From: DYFT01 sp041695085 | GTDB taxonomy: Bacteria > Bacteroidota > Ignavibacteria > UBA10030 | Direction: 5' to 3' | Length of the DNA: 64,000 nucleotides | Assembly: GCA_041695085.1 (NCBI GenBank) | Contig: JBGFRO010000014.1 | Location: 4,845-68,844 of the forward strand | Shown here: positions 18,564-26,800 of the stretch, in pieces | Layout: every line of letters starts with the position of its first letter | How positions within the stretch are numbered: the stretch's first letter is position 1 | Notes under the pieces: model-generated | Told to the model about the DNA's origin: nothing | Database searches by the model: none | What the model saw: the letters and a program-made list of their open reading frames with translations, nothing else | Position numbers and translations under genes: made by a program

Positions 18564-19502
18564 ATGACCGCTCGAACACTTCACATAGGCCCGGTACACC
18601 TCCGGGCAACGGATGGTCTGATTCTCACCACCCTCGCGCTCTTTACGCTCCTGGCTCTTCTCTTTTCCTTCAAAGTGGAAGGATGGTGGATGCTCGCTGT
18701 GAAGAACGTCGGTGTTGCGGTGTTGTATGTCGCGTGCATTTTGCTCTCCTCGCGTATCGCACATCGCTTTTGGAGATTCTTCGTTCGCGTCGCCGCCGTT
18801 ACACTCACGTACGCCTATCTGTTCGGCGCGGTCGACAAACTCCAGCTCATCCTTCACGGCGAGTGGCTGGACTACCTCGTGCTCGACCTCGAACAGTACC
18901 TCTTCGGGGTCCAACCGACGCTCTGGATTCAACAATACACAACGCCGTGGCTCACGGAGTGGATGATGTTTTCCTACGTCATCTATGTCCCGCTGTATCC
19001 TCTTCTGTGCGGAATCATCTATTACCTCCGCGGCGAGATTGCAATGGAGGATTACTTTTTTACATTGGGTGTGACGAATATCTTGTGCGATCTTGGTTTC
19101 ATTCTTTTCCCCGTCGCCAGTCCGCTCTACTATATCAAAGACCTCTACACCGTACCTCTCGATGGCTACTTTTTTACGTATCTCGGCGAGTTGATGCGAT
19201 CTCAACTGCACTACGCCGGCGGCTCGATTCCGAGTCCGCACGCTGCCGCTGCAACAGTGATGTGGATGATGGCATATCGGTACTACCGACCTGCGTTTTA
19301 CGTGTTGGCTCCGGTCATCCTAACGCTGTATATCTCTACTTTCTATGGAAGATATCACTATCTTACGGATGCCGTCATCGGAATCGCTGTTGCATTCCTC
19401 GCCCTCGCCCTCGTTCCCGTGCTCCTGCGCTGGTGGGATCGGATAACAGAGTGGTGCGATCGCGGCGCGGACAGAACACAGACCTCTTCGTCTGTACCAT
19501 AA
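18564..19502 (+). CDS. PAP2-family membrane phosphatase / phosphotransferase
   Basis: Membrane protein of 312 aa with about six hydrophobic segments and a C-terminal PAP2 core. The phosphatase motifs are SIPSPHAAAATVM (C2, P-S-x-H type) and STFYGRYHYLTDAVIG (C3, R-x-H-x3-D). This spacing is that of the PAP2_3/inositol-phosphotransferase branch rather than bacterial PgpB. The C1 lysine motif is not evident. It begins 3 bases after the CPBP gene and precedes a Yip1 protein, so it is the third gene of a lipid-like operon. The reaction would be dephosphorylation of a lipid phosphate or transfer of a phosphorylated head group; which one is not determined by sequence alone. Confidence 0.78.
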   Translation: MTARTLHIGPVHLRATDGLILTTLALFTLLALLFSFKVEGWWMLAVKNVGVAVLYVACILLSSRIAHRFWRFFVRVAAVTLTYAYLFGAVDKLQLILHGEWLDYLVLDLEQYLFGVQPTLWIQQYTTPWLTEWMMFSYVIYVPLYPLLCGIIYYLRGEIAMEDYFFTLGVTNILCDLGFILFPVASPLYYIKDLYTVPLDGYFFTYLGELMRSQLHYAGGSIPSPHAAAATVMWMMAYRYYRPAFYVLAPVILTLYISTFYGRYHYLTDAVIGIAVAFLALALVPVLLRWWDRITEWCDRGADRTQTSSSVP

Positions 19503-19514
19503 GGCAGCGCCACC

Positions 19515-20102
19515 ATGAGCTTTCTCTCACGCGTATGGCTTGTCCTCACCGATCCCGAGGGGGCTACGTACGACCTCTACAATACACCGCAGATCGGCGA
19601 TGCTTTTCTGATCGTCTCTACTTACGCAATTCTCTGGGGGTTTAATTCCGCCTTTTCTGCCATGATGATGACCGACACGATGAGCATGGCGTTGATCGGC
19701 TTCTTCGCCTCAGCCCTCATCGTTTATCTTACGTGGGCGTTTCTCACAATCGCATTTCGGGTCTTCTCGGCGGCCCTCGGAGGAAAAGGGGAACTGCCGA
19801 ATACGGTGGGTTTTGTCGGTCTCGCCGCCGCACCGCTGATCCTCACAGCTCTTCTTTCCATCCTCGTCACTCTCACACATATGCTGTTCTTCAAAGAAGA
19901 TCAGAGCGAGGTGTTTACGTGGATGCGGTTGGGGTTGTCGTTGATCGGAATGGTGTGGGGTTGGCCGGGGATCTTGTGCTACTTTGGATTGAAAAACTCG
20001 GAGCGCCTCGACTCGACAAAGGCGCTTATCATCGTCGTGGTGATGTTCTTCGTCTTCGCAACCATCGAAGTGCTCGGGTCAGGACTTGTCTCAATTGATT
20101 AG
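19515..20102 (+). CDS. Yip1-domain-like integral membrane protein
   Basis: A 195-aa protein with about five transmembrane segments (near residues 28-45, 55-78, 95-118, 135-158 and 168-190) and a short cytosolic N terminus, MSFLSRVWLVLTDPEGATYDLY. The layout, including the polar LGGKGELPNTVGFVGLAAAPLIL loop, matches bacterial Yip1-family proteins. Their function is unknown; in eukaryotes Yip1 proteins act in membrane traffic. It is the last gene of the SDR/CPBP/PAP2 run, 12 bases after the PAP2 stop. A convergent argH follows about 70 bases downstream. Confidence 0.65.
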   Translation: MSFLSRVWLVLTDPEGATYDLYNTPQIGDAFLIVSTYAILWGFNSAFSAMMMTDTMSMALIGFFASALIVYLTWAFLTIAFRVFSAALGGKGELPNTVGFVGLAAAPLILTALLSILVTLTHMLFFKEDQSEVFTWMRLGLSLIGMVWGWPGILCYFGLKNSERLDSTKALIIVVVMFFVFATIEVLGSGLVSID

Positions 20103-20171
20103 TTTTTCACTCGAGACAAGATCCTTGAGTCTTCATCTGGAACAAAGCTCCCCATCCGGACTGCACTAACG

Positions 20172-21563
20172 TTATCCCTTTCTCTTCTTCAGCACCCGTG
20201 TCCAGCGTACAATCTGCTTTTTGACCTCCTGAGGAGAGGTGCTGCCGGCAGATTGTTTTTGCTCAACGCTTCGGTGCGGTAACATGTAATCGAAGATGTC
20301 CGGTTCGAAAAGTTTCGAAAAAGTGTGGAGCGTATCGAGGTCGAGATTGCCGAGGTACATCCGGTGGTCGATACAGTAGGAGACGATTTTTCCCGTGATC
20401 GCGTGTGCGTCGCGGAACGGCATACCCTTTCGCACAAGATAGTCGGCTATTTCGGTGGCTGTGAGGAAGTCGTTCCGAAGTTCCTCTTCCATATGCTTCT
20501 TGTCGAAGGTCGTATGAACAAGAATGTGAGAGAAGATGAAAAGCGACTGCCGCGTGGTGTTCACCGCCTCGAACATCGGCAGCTTGTCTTCTTGCAGATC
20601 ACGATTGTAGGCGAGGGGGAGGCCCTTCAAGGTAGTGAGAAGATTGATCAAGGAACCATAGACCCGGCCAGTTTTGCCTCGGACAAGCTCTGCCATATCG
20701 GGATTTTTCTTCTGCGGCATGATGCTGCTGCCCGTGGTGTATGCATCACTGATCTGAGCGAAACCAAATTCCTTCGTCGTCCACAACACAAGTTCTTCGG
20801 CAAAGCGGGAGAGATGCATCATGATGATGCTGCAGCCGCTGAGAAACTCGACAAGATAATCCCGATCGCTCACGGCATCGATACTGTTTTCCACGATCCC
20901 GTCGAAATGCAGCTTCTTGGCAACCTGTTCTCGGTCGATGGGAAATGACGTTCCTGCCATTGCTGCTGCGCCGAGCGGCGACTTGTTCAGCCGGCGGAGA
21001 CAGTCGTGAAGGCGTTCGTAGTCGCGCTCGAACATCGACACATACGCCAGAAGATGATGTGACACCATCACCGGCTGTGCACGTTGAAGATGTGTGTACC
21101 CGGGCATCAACGTTCCGAAATACTTTTCAGCTTTGTAGAGAAGGACACGTTGAAGCTGCACGATCAGCTTCGCGATTTCTTTCCCCGCTGTGCGAAGATA
21201 GAGTCGCTCATCCAGCGCAACCTGATCATTCCGACTCCGCCCCGTATGCAGTTTCCCTCCCAGCGGTCCCACCTTTTGAATGAGCCGCTGCTCGATGGCG
21301 AGGTGGACGTCTTCGAACTCACCCGTGAGCTGAAACTTTCCCGTCTCAATTTCCTTTTGAATGGCCTTGAGAGCCGTGCGGATGCGCCGTGCCTCGACGG
21401 ACGTGAGAATTTTTGCAGCAGCCAGCATCTCAACGTGCGCAATGCTGCCGGCAATATCTTCCTGGTAAAGCTGCTTGTCGAGATCGATGGAAGAGGAGAA
21501 ATTCAGAGCAATCGCCGACAGCGGTTCCTTGAATCGGCCGCTCCATAGCGCTTGATGTGCCAT
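20172..21563 (-). CDS. argH: Argininosuccinate lyase
   Basis: Final enzyme of arginine biosynthesis: cleaves argininosuccinate to arginine and fumarate in the cytoplasm. 463 aa, the standard length. The fumarase/aspartase superfamily signature GSSIMPQKKNPD is intact, as are the upstream TGRSRNDQVALDER and GYTHLQRAQPV segments. The start MAHQALWSGRF matches the family N terminus. Unlike most arg operons, argH is not attached to argG here: it stands 5 kb away with an amidase and a plus-strand secreted protein between. No ARG-box-like palindrome was noticed in the 147 bases upstream, so its regulation may differ from that of argCJBFRG. Confidence 0.97.
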   Translation of the reverse strand: MAHQALWSGRFKEPLSAIALNFSSSIDLDKQLYQEDIAGSIAHVEMLAAAKILTSVEARRIRTALKAIQKEIETGKFQLTGEFEDVHLAIEQRLIQKVGPLGGKLHTGRSRNDQVALDERLYLRTAGKEIAKLIVQLQRVLLYKAEKYFGTLMPGYTHLQRAQPVMVSHHLLAYVSMFERDYERLHDCLRRLNKSPLGAAAMAGTSFPIDREQVAKKLHFDGIVENSIDAVSDRDYLVEFLSGCSIIMMHLSRFAEELVLWTTKEFGFAQISDAYTTGSSIMPQKKNPDMAELVRGKTGRVYGSLINLLTTLKGLPLAYNRDLQEDKLPMFEAVNTTRQSLFIFSHILVHTTFDKKHMEEELRNDFLTATEIADYLVRKGMPFRDAHAITGKIVSYCIDHRMYLGNLDLDTLHTFSKLFEPDIFDYMLPHRSVEQKQSAGSTSPQEVKKQIVRWTRVLKKRKG

Positions 21564-21710
21564 GACGGTTTCTATTCGATAGTTATGGATCGATCGGTAA
21601 CGACCGGTGACGAAATGCGGAGACGAAGGTACTGAAATTTGGCGTAGGGAGCAATGAACGATTCGGAAAATTCTCCGGTGACGTATGCTCTGATGAACCG
21701 ACGTCTCTCC

Positions 21711-23477
21711 CTACTTCTTGCTCGCTGTGCTCCTCACAAAATCTTCCAAACCCAGCACAATCTGTTCTGCCATTCTTTTACGGAAGGTATCATCCATCAA
21801 CTTCATCTCGTCTTCAGGATGGGAGAGAAATGCGGTCTCGACGAGTACATTGGGAAACTGCGTCGGTGCATTGAGGGCAAAGTTGAAACTCCCGATCACT
21901 CCGAACTGTGCGAGGCCAAGCTCCAGCATACGCACGTACATTGCATCCGCAAGCGGCTGGAAACCGGCGTAGCGGTAATAGGTGCTCGTCCCTTTCACCG
22001 CTTCAGGATCGGTTGCTGATCCGATCGAGTTGCAGTGAATGCTGATCAGCACCTGCGCGCCCCCTTGCTGAGCGATGTCCCAACGATCCATCATCGCTAC
22101 GCCGGTTTCATCCGTGCGAGTCATCACCACTCTGGCACCTTTGTTCTGAAGCAACTCCTGCAGATGGCGCGCTGTCGCCAGCGTGACATCCATTTCACGA
22201 ACGCCGGTCGCACCAAACGCCCCGTGATTATCACCGCCATGACCCGCATCGACCGCAACGGTGAGCCCTGAAAGGAGCGAATCGGGATGTACGATGCGGT
22301 GCGGCCGTCGAATGCGGACACGTAAGTTATTTCCGTTTTCGTAACTGACATCGAATCCCCAGTGCTGACCATACGACAGCGTAACGGTCAGACGATAATG
22401 GTTCGTACCGACCTGATCCCAACTCACCGTTCTGACCCCTGCTGCAGAAAGATGATGCGTAATCCAGTTGGTGTTGGAGGTGGCTCCAAACACGTCGACG
22501 ACGATGGCGGTCGGATTCAGCTGGTGATCCGTCACATATGGCAGCCTCTCGTTGAGCGAAACGGTAACGATATCCTCCTGTGCATTGCCCGTTGCCGAGA
22601 TGGAGCTGACGAGGGAACGCGGCAGAGGGGTCTCGATCGGAAGCAACGTCGCAAAGTCGTCCGGCAAATATGCCTGCAGCCCGTCCGAGAGCTGCACGCG
22701 ATACTGACGTCCGACTTTGCCGGACACTTCTACGCGCACCCCTGCTTGAATGTAACCGAGCTTCGCACCTCCCAACCGATCTTGTCCAAGACCCGCGTTA
22801 AGAAACGGCTTGCGAGCTTTGACCTCGACGACTCGTGGAAGTTCCAGCGGGAGCAACGAGACCTTCCCTTTTGAATAAGCACGTTCACTGGAGAGAAAGC
22901 CGGTCTTCAACCGCACGCGAATCGGAACGTCGCGCGTTTCATCCTCGTCTTTGACAATGTAGCGGCCAACGTACACACCCTGACCCTGATCGACCGCCGG
23001 AATGCCTGATTCGACCCCTTCGATATCAAAGACTGCCTCATAACCCGGGCTTGCTTTGAAACGGACTTCGAGGATATCCCCCCTTCCAAGCCAGAGATCC
23101 TGCGAAGGTTCAATGGAGGCGATATCGATCGTGGCAGGTTCATTGGGGAGAGGTTTCGGTGGCTCGGGCCGAACAACGACGAACTCGCGCCACAACGAAT
23201 CGCCGCGCGGGGAGAGGACCGTCATCCGATACAGACTCGTTCCAATTGGCACATTGAGAAGAGAAACAAAAGCACCGCTCGGATAGACCTTCAGCTCCTT
23301 GCCATTGATGAATGCTCTGGCCGTCGGATGAGTGCTCGCAGCGATCCGATAGCGTGAAGCGAAGGAGCGGACGGTGTCCCGTTCAGGTATCACCACTCGT
23401 AGAAAGAGGGAGTCTTGGGGAACTTGGGCAGATAGTGTTGATGCGAAAAGAAGCGTCAAGACAAGAATTTGTTTCAC
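21711..23477 (-). CDS. N-acetylmuramoyl-L-alanine amidase (AMIN + Amidase_3)
   Basis: Periplasmic cell-wall hydrolase of 588 aa that cleaves the MurNAc-L-alanine bond during septum splitting. A signal peptide (KQILVLTLLFASTLSAQ) is followed by an Ig/SH3-like middle part (KVGRQYRVQLSDGLQAYLP near 245), an AMIN-like domain (IVTVSLNERLPYVTDHQ to about 395) and Amidase_3 from about 400. The zinc and catalytic residues are visible as VDAGHGG, VREMD, ISIHCNS and LVETAFLS. The GTG at 23477 is chosen as start because GGAG lies 5 bases upstream and the signal peptide begins there; the longer frame up to 23615 has no support. It is transcribed away from the repeat-rich intergenic region. Confidence 0.92.
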   Translation of the reverse strand: MKQILVLTLLFASTLSAQVPQDSLFLRVVIPERDTVRSFASRYRIAASTHPTARAFINGKELKVYPSGAFVSLLNVPIGTSLYRMTVLSPRGDSLWREFVVVRPEPPKPLPNEPATIDIASIEPSQDLWLGRGDILEVRFKASPGYEAVFDIEGVESGIPAVDQGQGVYVGRYIVKDEDETRDVPIRVRLKTGFLSSERAYSKGKVSLLPLELPRVVEVKARKPFLNAGLGQDRLGGAKLGYIQAGVRVEVSGKVGRQYRVQLSDGLQAYLPDDFATLLPIETPLPRSLVSSISATGNAQEDIVTVSLNERLPYVTDHQLNPTAIVVDVFGATSNTNWITHHLSAAGVRTVSWDQVGTNHYRLTVTLSYGQHWGFDVSYENGNNLRVRIRRPHRIVHPDSLLSGLTVAVDAGHGGDNHGAFGATGVREMDVTLATARHLQELLQNKGARVVMTRTDETGVAMMDRWDIAQQGGAQVLISIHCNSIGSATDPEAVKGTSTYYRYAGFQPLADAMYVRMLELGLAQFGVIGSFNFALNAPTQFPNVLVETAFLSHPEDEMKLMDDTFRKRMAEQIVLGLEDFVRSTASKK

Positions 23478-23764
23478 GTGGTCTCCAATCTGTTGAAATT
23501 TGGCTCGCTCAATGAACCAAGAAATGCCAATAAATTCAAGGAAATGAGGGGGAAGGAACTGGAGACCGGCAGAGAGGAATTTTGCCTTCAGGAGTAGAGA
23601 TAACCGTATACTCAACGCTTACTTCGCCATCTAGTACACCTCTCATCGTTTGCGGCTTGCGGACAGACCTCAAATCCGATTTAGAGAGTCGTTACAACTT
23701 AAGTGGAGCAAGCGGGAGGAGGTCGAAATCACGGCCCGCGGGTTGGAAAGCGATGGCGTGCGTT

Positions 23765-23826
23765 CAATTCTTGGCGCACTCCCGTGTCACGTTCATCACC
23801 TTCTTCCGCAGATGCGCCAAGAATTG
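23765..23826. repeat. 14-bp perfect inverted repeat
   Basis: CAATTCTTGGCGCA at 23765-23778 is followed after 34 bases by its exact reverse complement TGCGCCAAGAATTG at 23813-23826. Such a long perfect match in non-coding DNA is unlikely by chance; it could be the stem of an RNA or the end repeats of a small defective element. Confidence 0.7.
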
Positions 23827-23884
23827 TGGGTGATGTGGAGGAAGAGCCATCGCGTGCCTTTGATTTCGGCACGTTTTCTTTTGT

Positions 23885-24004
23885 GAGGCTATGCACAATG
23901 GAGGGCGAGAAGCCTTCTCGCCCACAGTGGTGTTGCGAAAACTGTCTGAATTCCTCAAAGCTCGAACTCGCACATCACGTCGATTGAACTTTTTGCATAG
24001 CCTC
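23885..24004. repeat. 11-bp inverted repeat bounding a 120-bp unit with internal hairpin
   Basis: GAGGCTATGCA at 23885-23895 and TGCATAGCCTC at 23994-24004 are exact reverse complements bounding 120 bases. Inside, GGGCGAGAA/TTCTCGCCC (23903-23911/23915-23923) forms a 9-bp stem with a 3-base loop. The size and terminal repeats are compatible with a MITE-like element or a structured RNA. Confidence 0.55.
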
Positions 24005-24286
24005 GAGAGGATTCTCACGTCGCGGGTTATGACGTTCACCTCTGCGGTGAAAAAGAGTACGTGCATTTCTAACGGACGTCGGTCTACGAATCCACAGCAG
24101 ATCACGCTTCTATGTCGGAATTAAGGGACAGACGCGGCTCTTGTGTTCGTCTCTACAAGAAAGTATATTGCGTCAAATTCTGGAAGAGGCTACCGGGGGG
24201 GTGACTCCTGTCGCCTTTCGTTTTTGAATCATAAACGACAATGACAACCCTCCTGTTGGCAATCGCCTCTCTCACTTCAACTTGAG

Positions 24287-24320
24287 TGCGGGAATATTCC
24301 CGAGAAATGCGGGAATATTC
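24287..24320. promoter_or_regulatory. Tandem palindromic operator-like sites
   Basis: TGCGGGAATATTC occurs twice, at 24287-24299 and 24308-24320, exactly 21 bp (two helical turns) apart. The first copy is part of the perfect 14-bp palindrome CGGGAATATTCCCG (24289-24302); the second keeps the GAATATTC core. This arrangement suggests a dimeric regulator binding cooperatively, about 165 bases upstream of the VIT-protein gene. The regulator is unknown. Confidence 0.5.
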
Positions 24321-24418
24321 TCAATTCCTACATTTGATCGATCAATCCCCATCGTAGTGCTTTATCTTCATCGCAGACTTTTCGATTTCTTGTCGTCTTT
24401 GCAGAGTTTGCAAATCCG

Positions 24419-24440
24419 CTCCGGCGGAGGTCTGGCAGAC
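24419..24440. promoter_or_regulatory. Two abutting 11-bp mini-palindromes
   Basis: CTCCGGCGGAG (24419-24429) and GTCTGGCAGAC (24430-24440) are each symmetric around a central G and directly adjoin, 45 bases before the VIT-protein start. They may be a second operator or leader-RNA hairpins; the evidence is only the symmetry. Confidence 0.35.
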
Positions 24441-24484
24441 TACTTGTTTATTAGATTCTCTTACTTCTCATCGGAGTACGTATT

Positions 24485-26674
24485 ATGAAAACGCTTGGTA
24501 CGATCTACCTCGTCGTTACCCTCCTTCCGGCATTGCTCTTCTCCCAATATGCCTCTCTCAAAGTGCAACATCCTCAACGGTTCACGAGTTACAATGGAAC
24601 AATTGAGGAGGCAAGGCTTGTCGTGATCCCGAAGGGGGTCTACACACAAAACGACCTGTATTTGACCTTTTCCGCCCGGGGGGTGAATTTCTCGGCAAAG
24701 GATAGCGTCGAGGTAATTCTCGATTTCGAACTTCCCCGCGACTGCGCCGTGAACGACCTCTGGCTCTGGATTGACGAGCAGACTATCTCCCACGGACTGA
24801 TTCTTGATAGATGGACCGCAACGATGATTTACGAAAACATCGTGCGGAGAAGACGAGACCCGGCGCTTCTCACCAAAAGCAGTAGCAGTTCTCAACTCTC
24901 ATCTCTGTGGGAACTGTATCAGCTTCGCGTCTACCCGATGCTCGGGAATGGTTCACGAAAGGTCAAGATTTCGTATCTCGTTCCTGCACAGTGGACGCAT
25001 ACTGGCGTCAGCTCGTTCATTCCGGCTCAGATTTTCAGAGTCTCGAATTACAAACCTTCATTCATCACTGTCGATTACAAACAAGAGCTCGGTTGGGGAT
25101 CTCCGCGTATTGCCGAGAACGTCCTCCTTCAATTTTCTGCGGTTCTTGACACGTCATATGGACGGTTGTTGCGGTGCCGGATTTCCTCGGACAATTTCTC
25201 TTCCTTCTCCCAGAGGCTGAACCTGTTCGCCGGCTCGCCGATGAAGAACGGAATCTATCTTGCCCGCCGGCAGCAGGGAAATGACGGCTTCTATCATCTG
25301 GCCGTTCATCCATTGCGAGCATTGGAATTACAAACCTCCAAAAAGGTTGTGTTCCTTTTCGATTACGACTCTCTCAAAACATCGCTGCAGAAAACGGATA
25401 TTCTCTACAACATCCGATCACACCTTGAATCGAACTACAGCGCAGCCGATTCATTCAACCTTATCTTCACCCAGCACCATAATATCCTGAGCGTCGGGAA
25501 CAAATGGTTCAGTGCCGATCTCTACGGAATTGCTCAGGCCTTTCAGCTTGCAGGTCCTTCTCCGATCGTGAACAGATCAAATCTTCCGGAGTTGATCAAG
25601 GCGGGAATCGACTTTCTCAAACAGAACGACTCGACGGGTGTGCTGTGCCTGGTCGCATCATCGGATCGCCTGGGAGATTATCGGACAGCCAATCCGATCA
25701 TCACCGAGATTCTTCGTTCGTTGCCGGCCGGTGTTCAGATTTCTGTGATCGATTTGCTAAACCGGAACTTCAACTCTTACTTCTACAACAACAAGTACTA
25801 TTACGGCAACGATTATTTCTACGAACATCTCACGAAGCTGACTCGGGGATACTGGGCAGGTCTGCGCGCGTCATCGAACACTCTCCCGACGATGTTAACC
25901 AACTTCACACACTTTACCACCGGTGCGGTCGAAGCGTTTGATATCTATCCGAGATTGGAGAATGGCCTGTGTTATTCGCGCTTCACCTCCGGTGTGGATG
26001 CAGCGCAGAGTGTCTCTGCTCAAAAACCGGTGACCCAAGTCGGTAAGTTTAGGGGTTCAGGATCGTTCATCATCGACGTCGTCGGAATCTACAAAGGGGT
26101 GGTCAGAGAACGGCGGATTGTCGTGCCGCAAAGCGACATTGCACAGGTCGATACATTCGCATCAAAGGCTTGGACGGGACGTTACATTGCATCCCTGGAG
26201 AACACTTCCTCACCGCCAAACAGCATTGTCAGTCAGATCATTGAAGTGAGTCTGAAGCAACGCGTGCTGTCGCGCTATACGGCATTCCTTGCTCTGGAGC
26301 CGAACGACACGATACGAACGTTTGCTCCGCCAAGCGGTGGTCCTGGAGGGCCGACGAGCGTCGAGGAACAAGCCAACACCGCGTCGGAAGAGCCCCTTCT
26401 CCAGGCGTATCCGAATCCGTTCAACGCACAAACAACTATCCGCATACGGCTTCCGCGAGGAGTCACCAGCGAACAGGTACGCCTGCAAATCTACAATAGT
26501 CTGGGACAAGTCGTAAGAACATTCTCGCCGGAGGGACTCAGCGATCGGCAAATAACGTCGATCATCTGGAATGGACAGAATAACGAAGGGCGCACGGTAG
26601 CTTCCGGTGTATATTTCTTTGTCTTCTCCTCACCGAAGGGAGTCAAATCACTGAAGCTGATGGTCATCAAATAG
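24485..26674 (+). CDS. Secreted VIT-like protein with type A (T9SS) sorting tail
   Basis: A 729-aa exported protein. A signal peptide (TIYLVVTLLPALLFSQ) is followed by a VIT-like (inter-alpha-trypsin inhibitor N-terminal) beta domain, recognisable in EVILDFELPRDCAVNDLWLW and ATMIYENIVRRRRDPALL, the latter matching the conserved Y..iv...rDPaLl of VIT proteins. The middle (KKVVFLFDYDSL, about 290-450) sits where a von Willebrand A domain normally follows, but the metal-binding D-x-S-x-S is not intact (DYDSL). The C terminus is a sorting domain: LQAYPNPFNAQTTIRI, then LQIYNSLGQVVRTF, then GRTVASGVYFFVF, ending SLKLMVIK. It is a single-gene unit followed by a strong terminator hairpin. A surface adhesin-like role is possible. 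Confidence 0.75.
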   Translation: MKTLGTIYLVVTLLPALLFSQYASLKVQHPQRFTSYNGTIEEARLVVIPKGVYTQNDLYLTFSARGVNFSAKDSVEVILDFELPRDCAVNDLWLWIDEQTISHGLILDRWTATMIYENIVRRRRDPALLTKSSSSSQLSSLWELYQLRVYPMLGNGSRKVKISYLVPAQWTHTGVSSFIPAQIFRVSNYKPSFITVDYKQELGWGSPRIAENVLLQFSAVLDTSYGRLLRCRISSDNFSSFSQRLNLFAGSPMKNGIYLARRQQGNDGFYHLAVHPLRALELQTSKKVVFLFDYDSLKTSLQKTDILYNIRSHLESNYSAADSFNLIFTQHHNILSVGNKWFSADLYGIAQAFQLAGPSPIVNRSNLPELIKAGIDFLKQNDSTGVLCLVASSDRLGDYRTANPIITEILRSLPAGVQISVIDLLNRNFNSYFYNNKYYYGNDYFYEHLTKLTRGYWAGLRASSNTLPTMLTNFTHFTTGAVEAFDIYPRLENGLCYSRFTSGVDAAQSVSAQKPVTQVGKFRGSGSFIIDVVGIYKGVVRERRIVVPQSDIAQVDTFASKAWTGRYIASLENTSSPPNSIVSQIIEVSLKQRVLSRYTAFLALEPNDTIRTFAPPSGGPGGPTSVEEQANTASEEPLLQAYPNPFNAQTTIRIRLPRGVTSEQVRLQIYNSLGQVVRTFSPEGLSDRQITSIIWNGQNNEGRTVASGVYFFVFSSPKGVKSLKLMVIK

Positions 26675-26745
26675 ATGAGCTCCGGTCTTTTCCTCACTTC
26701 CGGTCATACCTGAGGTGTTGCAAAAAAAGATTGTCCTGAAATGAT

Positions 26746-26774
26746 GAAAGCCGACATGTTGAATGTCGGCTTTC
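26746..26774. terminator. Bidirectional intrinsic terminator
   Basis: A perfect 12-bp stem, GAAAGCCGACAT/ATGTCGGCTTTC (26746-26757/26763-26774), has a 5-base loop and is followed on the plus strand by CTTTTC. It lies between the convergent VIT-protein gene and argG and can serve both. Confidence 0.85.
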
Positions 26775-26800
26775 CTTTTCGCGATGACTCTGGAGATGGT

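Larger units (their letters stand above)
23478..24484. other. 1-kb non-coding region with several inverted repeats
   Basis: No convincing gene is seen between the divergent amidase and VIT-protein genes; short open frames here show no family resemblance. The stretch carries a 14-bp perfect inverted repeat (23765-23778/23813-23826), an 11-bp inverted repeat (23885-23895/23994-24004) that encloses a 9-bp hairpin at 23903-23923, and tandem dyads nearer the VIT-protein gene (24287-24440). It could be a decayed mobile element plus a regulatory region, or hold a structured RNA. Confidence 0.6.

Noticed and set aside
18195..19241. Minus-strand open frame of 348 codons
   Set aside because: Charged, low-complexity antisense product of the CPBP and PAP2 genes.
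20109..20130. Terminator between the Yip1 gene and argH
   Set aside because: The 7-bp stem ACTCGAG/CTTGAGT has a wobble pair and lacks a following T-run on either strand.
23582..24124. Short open frames in the amidase-VIT gap
   Set aside because: They overlap inverted repeats, have no ribosome-binding sites and match no family that I know.
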